The notes beneath the pieces are model-generated. The model was not told where the DNA came from and did not search any database. It saw only the letters and a program-made list of their open reading frames with translations. Of a stretch of 12,059 nucleotides of DNA, positions 7,519 to 12,059 are shown one piece after another. This DNA comes from Candidatus Didemnitutus sp. (lineage in GTDB: Bacteria > Verrucomicrobiota > Verrucomicrobiia > Opitutales > Opitutaceae), in assembly GCA_030682505.1 (NCBI GenBank), contig JAUXOH010000176.1, forward strand, positions 1 to 12,059, written 5' to 3'. Both the position numbers and the translations under genes were made by a program. The first letter of the stretch is position 1. Each line of letters starts with the position of its first letter.

Positions 7519-7854
7519 TCAGGGTTTGAGTTGACGGATGAAGGTCACGAGATCCTTCGCCTCCTGTTCGGAGTACTCGTCTTTATAGCCCTTCATACGC
7601 TCCTTGCCGTTTTCGAAGTAGCCGTCGAGAATCGCCTTGAGCATCTCGTCGTCCTTCATTTCGGCTTGGACGGCAGCCAGCGTGTAGTCACGGACCTTGA
7701 GTTTCTTGCCCAGCTTGGTCTGGGCCTTGCCGTCCTCCCCATGGCAGGAGGCGCAGGAGTTTTCCCAATTTTCCGCGGCAGTGGCGGCATGGCTCATTCC
7801 TGCGGCGAACGCGAAGGCGACGCCGGCGATGACGATCTTGGTCAGGTTTTTCAT
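7519..7854 (-). CDS. Small periplasmic monohaem class I cytochrome c (cassette 1)
   Basis: A 111-residue paralogue of the protein at 3766-4101, identical at 89 positions. It has a signal peptide (cleavage likely after SHA, residue 23), the haem motif CASCH at 34-38 and the probable axial Met87 in ERMKGY. The almost unchanged mature surface, including the acidic segment MKDDEM, suggests that both copies meet the same or very similar partners. It is the last gene of cassette 1, 37 bases after the barrel, and is closed by a strong terminator. The likely job is electron shuttling across the periplasm. No Shine-Dalgarno sequence precedes the ATG. Confidence 0.93.
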   Translation of the reverse strand: MKNLTKIVIAGVAFAFAAGMSHAATAAENWENSCASCHGEDGKAQTKLGKKLKVRDYTLAAVQAEMKDDEMLKAILDGYFENGKERMKGYKDEYSEQEAKDLVTFIRQLKP

Positions 7855-7891
7855 GTTGGTCAGGGTTTTGTTTTCAGACGGCCGGGGGGAC

Positions 7892-10021
7892 TCAGAAGCG
7901 ATACTGGAGCTTCGCCTGAATCATGTTGGCCTCGAAGTCAGCCTTGCCGGCGAAGACGGGATCCTTGCTCTCGGCATAGGCATACTTGACCGTGATCGTG
8001 GTCCGGCGGTCGAGCTTGCGCTTCCACGCCGCCGAGAAGGTCTGGGTCTCGGTCTGGTAGCCGTAGGCCGTGCTCTTGGCGGAGTTGTTGATCCAGCTGT
8101 CGCGGGCCTCATACGAGGTGTAGTCGAGCATGAGGTCGCTTTGGTCGTCGAGCGCGTAGGAACTGCTGAATCCGTAGCTGAGGTAGTCAGCCGTGCTCGG
8201 GGTCACAAGATCCGCCGCAGCACCCGTGGCGAAGTTCGCCGGGGTCTCGAAGGAATCGGTGACGTAGTTGAGGTTGGCCTGGAGGAGCCAACGGGCGAGC
8301 GGGTTCCACGTGACGGACTCGCTGAAGATCTTCTGCGTCATCGTCCCGCTCTCGCCGAAGGGCAGCCCGACTTCCTGCGAGTTGATCGTGGTCTGGAGGT
8401 AGTCGTAGCGCGTGACCGAGCGGACGGTCGGCGTCAGGCGCCAGGTGAGGCGGACATTGAAGTCGCTGGTCTCGAAGTCCTGGTTGCTGATGTAGGCCGG
8501 ATACCGATCGGACGAGGTGATCGTGTTCGGGGTGGTGTCGCTCACAGCGAGGAAGTCGCTCTGGCGGGCCTTGAAGTAGTATTGCGCCGCCACCGTCACG
8601 CCCGGCTGGGCATACCAGTTGGCCGTGAACGAATACTTCTGGGTCGCGCGTTCAAGTTCACTGCTGCGGTCGACCGAGATCACCGCGTGGGAGGTGCCCG
8701 GCTCGAGGATCCGCGTCTCGGTGAGGTGGCCCTCGGAGTTGGACCAATCGCTGCGGAAGTTGAACGTGAAGTTCTTCACCCCCGTGTAGCGGAACTCGAC
8801 GCCGGCGTTCATGGTGTCCCAATTCTTGTGGCTGTCGGCCTCGACGTCCTCTCTCGTGGCGGCAAAGCCGGTGTTGGCAGCGCCGATGTTGGTCTCGACA
8901 AACTCGATCAGGTTCTCCCACTCGGTCTTCTCAAAGCGCAGGCTTGGCACAATGGCGAGGTGCGGGAGCGGGCGATACAGCAGCGAGAGCGTCGCGACCG
9001 TCTGGGTCATCTCGGACTCGCCGAGCGACGGGTGACCCGCGATGGCAAAGAAGCCCTCGTCGCGCTGTTGGCGGGTCGGGTAGGTCGCGCTGTAGGCGAC
9101 GTCATAACCGGCGCCGACGATGCGGCTGCCCGTCAATTCGGTCTCAATCTTGGTGCGGGAGACGGCCGTGGTGAGTTTGACCTTTTCGCTCAGGTCAACC
9201 ACATACGAACCGCGCATCTGGAACATGTCGTATTCCTGACCTTCCTTGTGCGTGACGTAGCGATCGGCGGTGGGCTCGAGCGCGCGGCGGCGTTCGTAGC
9301 GGCCGTTGTCGTAGTCGCCCTTGTCGTAACGCAGGCCGATCGACCAGTCGTTGTTCTCCGTGCGCTTGCCGGCCGTGGCTTGAAGGATGTTGCGCGTCTC
9401 GTCGATCTTCAGGAACGACGGCACGAGCCCGCGGGCCGTCCCGACAAGGTTGGTGTCACCCCAGCTGGTGGAATCCTTCGTCCCTTCGCGGGTCAACAGG
9501 TCGTAGCGGAGCATCAGGCTGATCTGGTCCGGACGGTTGAGACCGGCTTCCACCCAGAGGTTGCCGCGATCGAGATGCATCTCCTCGTTGAAGATGTTGA
9601 ACGAGAAACCCGTCGCCGGCCACACGCCGCCGGAACCATCGAAGTAGGTTCGGTACTGCTTGTAGCCGAACTTGACGTAGCCGACCTCGTCCCGGTTGAT
9701 CGCCAGGTCGAGGAGGAAGTCGCCGTTGCCAGCCATGGCCTTGCCGCGCAATTTCAGCGTGGTCGTGTCGTCGAGCTCCGAAACATAACGGAGATCCTCG
9801 ATGCCGAAGTAGCCGTCCTTGCGGAGTTGGAAGGCCTTCTGGAAGCCCGGGCGGTCGCCACTTTGCGTGGCATAGCCCGAGGCGAAGTCGATGTAGTTCT
9901 CGTAGGCGGGCTCCTTGTCTTGGGAGGCCGCGCTGAGCGCGGTCGGCAGGCCGAGCATGCTCGTACAGGCGAGCACCATCACGGACCGGCGGACTGAGTG
10001 GAGAAAAGGTGAAGTTTTCAT
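7892..10021 (-). CDS. MtrB/PioB-like outer-membrane beta-barrel porin (cassette 1)
   Basis: A 709-residue protein with a signal peptide (residues 1-31, ending ALSA) and a long run of amphipathic strands ending in LQYRF, the terminal aromatic residue recognised by the outer-membrane assembly machinery. The blocks YENYIDFASG, GYFGIEDLRY, FGYKQYRTYFDG, MHLDRGNLW and TKDSTSWGD place it in the MtrB/PioB decahaem-associated family. Size fits a 26- to 28-strand barrel. No CXXC is seen near the mature N-terminus. It should sheath the eight-haem cytochrome encoded 24 bases upstream. Similarity to the cassette 2 barrel is clear over roughly the first 190 residues and weak afterwards. This gene has a good Shine-Dalgarno sequence, unlike its neighbours. 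Confidence 0.92.
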   Translation of the reverse strand: MKTSPFLHSVRRSVMVLACTSMLGLPTALSAASQDKEPAYENYIDFASGYATQSGDRPGFQKAFQLRKDGYFGIEDLRYVSELDDTTTLKLRGKAMAGNGDFLLDLAINRDEVGYVKFGYKQYRTYFDGSGGVWPATGFSFNIFNEEMHLDRGNLWVEAGLNRPDQISLMLRYDLLTREGTKDSTSWGDTNLVGTARGLVPSFLKIDETRNILQATAGKRTENNDWSIGLRYDKGDYDNGRYERRRALEPTADRYVTHKEGQEYDMFQMRGSYVVDLSEKVKLTTAVSRTKIETELTGSRIVGAGYDVAYSATYPTRQQRDEGFFAIAGHPSLGESEMTQTVATLSLLYRPLPHLAIVPSLRFEKTEWENLIEFVETNIGAANTGFAATREDVEADSHKNWDTMNAGVEFRYTGVKNFTFNFRSDWSNSEGHLTETRILEPGTSHAVISVDRSSELERATQKYSFTANWYAQPGVTVAAQYYFKARQSDFLAVSDTTPNTITSSDRYPAYISNQDFETSDFNVRLTWRLTPTVRSVTRYDYLQTTINSQEVGLPFGESGTMTQKIFSESVTWNPLARWLLQANLNYVTDSFETPANFATGAAADLVTPSTADYLSYGFSSSYALDDQSDLMLDYTSYEARDSWINNSAKSTAYGYQTETQTFSAAWKRKLDRRTTITVKYAYAESKDPVFAGKADFEANMIQAKLQYRF

Positions 10022-10028
10022 CGCAGTG

Positions 10029-10034
10029 TCCTTT
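10029..10034 (-). promoter_or_regulatory. Shine-Dalgarno sequence of the cassette 1 barrel gene
   Basis: AAAGGA on the minus strand, 7 bases before the ATG at 10021. It is the only strong ribosome-binding site I see among the genes here and it fixes the start of the barrel protein. Confidence 0.75.
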
Positions 10035-10045
10035 GGGAGGGGGTG

Positions 10046-10822
10046 TTAGAAGCGGAGGGAGGAACTGACATGGGAGCCGTGGACGGCTTCATGGCAGCCG
10101 GCGGACCAGCAGGTGCCGCGGCTCAGGAACGATCCGTGGTCGCGGCCACCAATCATGATCTGTCCCGTGCTGGTGTTTTGCTGGAAGTGGCACTGCAAAC
10201 AGAGGTTCGCGTTGCGGGCCTTGAGCATCTTGGAGTTCATTGAGCCATGCGGGTTGTGGCAGGTGACGCAGCCTTCGCGGGAAGCCTCGTGCTCGAAGAC
10301 ATACGGGCCGCCTTGTTGCACGTGGCACTGCAAACAGGTGCTGTTGATGCTTTCCATCTGGGTGGTGTCGCCCTGCGCGACGGCGTCACCGCCGTGCGGA
10401 TTGTGGCAATCGCTGCAACTCATCTTGCCGGACATCACCGGGTGGGAATTCGGCATGTTGAACTCGCCGCGCTTGTCCAAGTGGCATTGGAAGCAGGTCT
10501 CGGCGGTCGGGTTGTGAATCGTGCCAAAGGCACCGCCGGTCTTCACGTGCAGCGACCCGGCCCCGTGGCAGGATTCGCAGCCCATCTCCTGGCCGTTGCT
10601 GCCCTCGGCGATGAGCTTGGCGTGCGTCGCATTGTCGAAGCTATGGCTCACGTCGTCGTGACATTGGGCGCATTTGCCCGAGCCGACGAAGGTCGCGCCC
10701 GGAATAGAGGGCGGTGCCATCACCGTCCGGCTCGTCATTACGCACGAGACAAGAAGAAGTCCCCAGATGGCGGCTCCTCCGAAAATTAGTGTGCTCTTAA
10801 TCCGAGTGGGATGAGTGCTCAT
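10046..10822 (-). CDS. Eight-haem MtrA/DmsE-like cytochrome c lipoprotein (cassette 1)
   Basis: A 258-residue protein with seven CXXCH motifs (starting at residues 51, 82, 110, 136, 163, 185, 208) and a final CX4CH (CWSAGCH, 238-244). Eleven other histidines follow the signal region, several in CHNPHG contexts typical of the MtrA/DmsE group, so bis-histidine coordination of all haems is possible. The N-terminal LVSC lipobox (Cys27) and the first 48 residues are almost the same as in the cassette 2 copy. It is the first gene of cassette 1 and is expected to plug into the barrel encoded next to it, forming the electron conduit across the outer membrane. It is shorter, by about 70 residues and two haems, than the ten-haem MtrA, PioA and MtoA. 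The ATG at 10820-10822 has no Shine-Dalgarno sequence. Confidence 0.93.
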   Translation of the reverse strand: MSTHPTRIKSTLIFGGAAIWGLLLVSCVMTSRTVMAPPSIPGATFVGSGKCAQCHDDVSHSFDNATHAKLIAEGSNGQEMGCESCHGAGSLHVKTGGAFGTIHNPTAETCFQCHLDKRGEFNMPNSHPVMSGKMSCSDCHNPHGGDAVAQGDTTQMESINSTCLQCHVQQGGPYVFEHEASREGCVTCHNPHGSMNSKMLKARNANLCLQCHFQQNTSTGQIMIGGRDHGSFLSRGTCWSAGCHEAVHGSHVSSSLRF

Positions 10823-10903
10823 GATTTCGTCAGGGTTAGTTTTTACGGGTGCTCTCGTTCAGTTACTATTCAAAGAAGTGATAGCTCAACCCGAACATTC
10901 TCG

Positions 10904-10921
10904 CATAAGCGCCACCTTATG
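10904..10921. promoter_or_regulatory. Palindrome CATAAG-N6-CTTATG upstream of cassette 1 (putative operator)
   Basis: Arms CATAAG (10904-10909) and CTTATG (10916-10921), extended outward by one G-C pair to 10903 and 10922, with spacer CGCCAC. It ends 82 bases before the eight-haem cytochrome start and is the counterpart of the site at 7208-7225. No factor can be named from sequence; the arms do not match the FNR (TTGAT-N4-ATCAA) or CRP (TGTGA-N6-TCACA) consensus. Confidence 0.6.
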
Positions 10922-10942
10922 CCTGCGCACATGTTGCGCAGG
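10922..10942. repeat. Inverted repeat CCTGCGCA-N5-TGCGCAGG next to the putative operator
   Basis: Two perfect 8-base arms (10922-10929 and 10935-10942) around CATGT, directly touching the CATAAG-N6-CTTATG site. It could be a second binding site or part of a larger structure. Not conserved at the same position upstream of cassette 2. The remainder of the 297-base gap (10823-11119) shows no gene and no confident promoter elements. Confidence 0.5.
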
Positions 10943-11119
10943 GTTATGCACGAGTTGCAAAGAATGACTCGTTGCGGCGTCAGCTCGCGGCGCAGACGCA
11001 CATGATTTCTCGTTCGCAAAATCGAATCGAACGGTCCGCAGCAAGGCGTGACTTTTCATGCGTGGATTAATTCGTGGCCCGCCAACCGCAGCGTGCGGGA
11101 ACGCAAAAAATTGCCAAGC

Positions 11120-11863
11120 TCACAATCCGAGAAAATAAACCGCCCCGCCGGAAAGCAGCACCATCGCGCCGGCCGCCGCATGGGTGTAGCGCTCGAAGCG
11201 CTGCAGTGGCAGCAACTGGATCCCGCGTCCGGCCAGCAGCACGGTGCCCACCATCGCCCCGATGGTCAGCACCGTGAATAGCGTGATCACCACCGACAGG
11301 CCCAGCCAATTCCCCTGCGCCGCGGGATACATCACGAGCGGAATCATCGGTTCACAGGGACCAAGGACAAAGATGGTAAACAGCACCCAAGGCGTGAGGT
11401 TGAATCCCGCCGTTTCCCCATGGGCATGCGCATGGGCGGCATCGTGGCTGTGGCGGTGGGCGTGCTCTTCCCCACCCTCGTGCGCATGGCCGTGCCCATG
11501 GGCACGGCTGCGCCACGCGCGCTTCAGTCCCCAGACCAAATAAACGGCCCCGAACGCGATCAACAGCCAAGCCGCCAGGCCGCCCCGCCACTCCTCGATG
11601 AAGGCCACGCGTTCCAAACCGAAACCGAAGATGACCGCGGCGAGTGCGACCACCACCGAACTCGCCACATGACCGAAGCCACACAGGCTCGTCCACCACA
11701 CGGTCCGCTTGACCGACCAGCGCCGCGCCTTACCCATCACGATGAACGGCAGGTAGTGGTCGGGTCCGGCCAGCGTGTGCACCACCGCCACGCCCACGGT
11801 GCTGAGCAACAGGACGGTCAGGCCAGCCGAGCCAAACTGGGCAGTGGGGAGATCCGCCAGCAC
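11120..11863 (-). CDS. NicO/UreH-like nickel (or cobalt) transporter with histidine-rich loop
   Basis: A 247-residue membrane protein with about six hydrophobic segments. The first carries HTLAGPDH (residues 29-36), a metal-binding motif resembling the H-x4-D-H signature of nickel/cobalt permeases with one extra residue. A cytoplasmic- or periplasmic-side loop at 122-148 contains eleven histidines in alternating HGHGHAH style, as in RcnA-type and HupE/UreH-type metal transporters. The segment LGPCEPMIPLVMYPA is typical of the TauE/UreH-like membrane fold. The start is GTG at 11861-11863, because an in-frame TAG lies two codons upstream; only three bases separate it from the stop of the hydrogenase maturation protease, so the two are translated from one message. 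Nickel supply for hydrogenase assembly is the likely role; direction of transport cannot be read from sequence. Confidence 0.8.
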   Translation of the reverse strand: MLADLPTAQFGSAGLTVLLLSTVGVAVVHTLAGPDHYLPFIVMGKARRWSVKRTVWWTSLCGFGHVASSVVVALAAVIFGFGLERVAFIEEWRGGLAAWLLIAFGAVYLVWGLKRAWRSRAHGHGHAHEGGEEHAHRHSHDAAHAHAHGETAGFNLTPWVLFTIFVLGPCEPMIPLVMYPAAQGNWLGLSVVITLFTVLTIGAMVGTVLLAGRGIQLLPLQRFERYTHAAAGAMVLLSGGAVYFLGL

Positions 11864-11866
11864 CAG

Positions 11867-12059
11867 CTAGCCCTCCGGTTCGTTGGCGAGCCGTTCCGCC
11901 AGGGCCTTCATCGCCAAGGCGACTTCCGGAACCGCGGCCGCGACCGCCGGCGACAGGTCCGTGCACATCGGGATCATCACTTCCACGGAGATGGTGAAGA
12001 GGTGGATGCGGGGCATCCGCTCCAACAGGGCGGAGGCGGCGAAGAGATCCTTCAGGCCG
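11867..12059 (-). CDS. [NiFe] hydrogenase maturation protease (HupD/HyaD/HybD family), C-terminal part
   Basis: The minus strand is open from the window edge to TAG at 11867-11869, giving 63 C-terminal residues that begin GLKDLFAASALLERMP and include DLSPAVAAAVPEVALAM. A segment xLxDxxAxA followed by a LSPxVxxAxP stretch is the normal C-terminal half of HybD/HyaD-type endopeptidases, which clip the C-terminus of the hydrogenase large subunit after nickel insertion. The conserved His ligand that precedes GLKD lies just outside the window, so the active site cannot be checked. The tight coupling to a nickel-transporter-like gene supports the call. The hydrogenase genes themselves would lie further right. 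Confidence 0.78.
   Translation of the reverse strand, partial: GLKDLFAASALLERMPRIHLFTISVEVMIPMCTDLSPAVAAAVPEVALAMKALAERLANEPEG

Noticed and set aside
7697..9997. Very long plus-strand open frame (766 codons) opposite the cassette 1 barrel
   Set aside because: It lies antisense to a well-supported barrel gene with signal peptide and family motifs. Its translation is rich in Val, Arg, Gly and Ala with no domain pattern, as expected for the complement of GC-rich coding sequence.
11074..11109. Possible hairpin terminator after the metal transporter gene
   Set aside because: The small stem CCGCA-CGC-TGCGG has no T-run on its downstream side in minus-strand direction; the A/T-rich stretch comes before it.
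10823..11119. Possible sigma-70 promoter before cassette 1 (TTGAGC with a TAGTAA-like element)
   Set aside because: The spacing is about 15 bases and the match is poor, so I do not list it as a promoter.
1..12059. tRNA, rRNA, CRISPR array, insertion sequence or transposase
   Set aside because: I saw no regularly spaced repeats, no transposase-like protein and no tRNA-like cloverleaf; the only large repeat is the duplicated cytochrome cassette.

Overview
The window is GC-rich and gene-dense, and nearly all genes lie on the minus strand. It holds what looks like a complete porin-cytochrome system for moving electrons across the cell envelope, present as two copies of one transcription unit. 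Starts mostly lack Shine-Dalgarno sequences; only one gene has a clear one. The gene set (two-membrane envelope, NapC/NirT-type multihaem cytochrome with three membrane segments, MtrB/PioB-type barrels) points to a Gram-negative bacterium. Together with the general look of the proteins I would guess Verrucomicrobiota (Opitutales-like), but this is inference and not shown by a marker gene.

Layout, left to right. 1-180 (+) is the end of a small blue copper protein (cupredoxin of amicyanin/pseudoazurin type), followed by a strong terminator. 287-1969 (-) is a large DUF2339-type membrane protein. 2178-3671 (-) is a seven-haem inner-membrane cytochrome resembling ImcH/NapC-NirT quinol dehydrogenases. 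3766-7129 (-) is cassette 2: eight-haem lipoprotein cytochrome, outer-membrane barrel, monohaem cytochrome c, terminator. 7519-10822 (-) is cassette 1 with the same three genes in the same order and a homologous terminator. 11120-11863 (-) is a histidine-rich NicO/UreH-like metal transporter, and 11867-12059 (-) is the C-terminal end of a [NiFe] hydrogenase maturation protease.

Likely working model (inference): electrons pass between the quinone pool and the periplasm through the seven-haem inner-membrane cytochrome, cross the periplasm on the small monohaem cytochromes, and cross the outer membrane through the eight-haem cytochrome seated in the MtrB/PioB-like barrel. The combination of MtrA-like, MtrB-like, monohaem and NapC-like proteins is closest in content to the MtoA-MtoB-MtoD-CymA set of iron oxidisers, and also recalls PioAB and the porin-cytochrome complexes of Geobacter, so direction (metal reduction or Fe(II)/donor oxidation) cannot be decided here. 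No outer-surface multihaem cytochrome of MtrC/OmcA/OmcB type is present in the window.

Both cassettes carry the same palindrome, CATAAG-N6-CTTATG, about 80 bases upstream of their first start codon, which suggests shared regulation. The two copies are strongly conserved at both ends (eight-haem and monohaem proteins) but their central barrels have diverged widely. The hydrogenase-maturation and nickel-transport genes immediately upstream raise the possibility that hydrogen metabolism feeds or is fed by this system.
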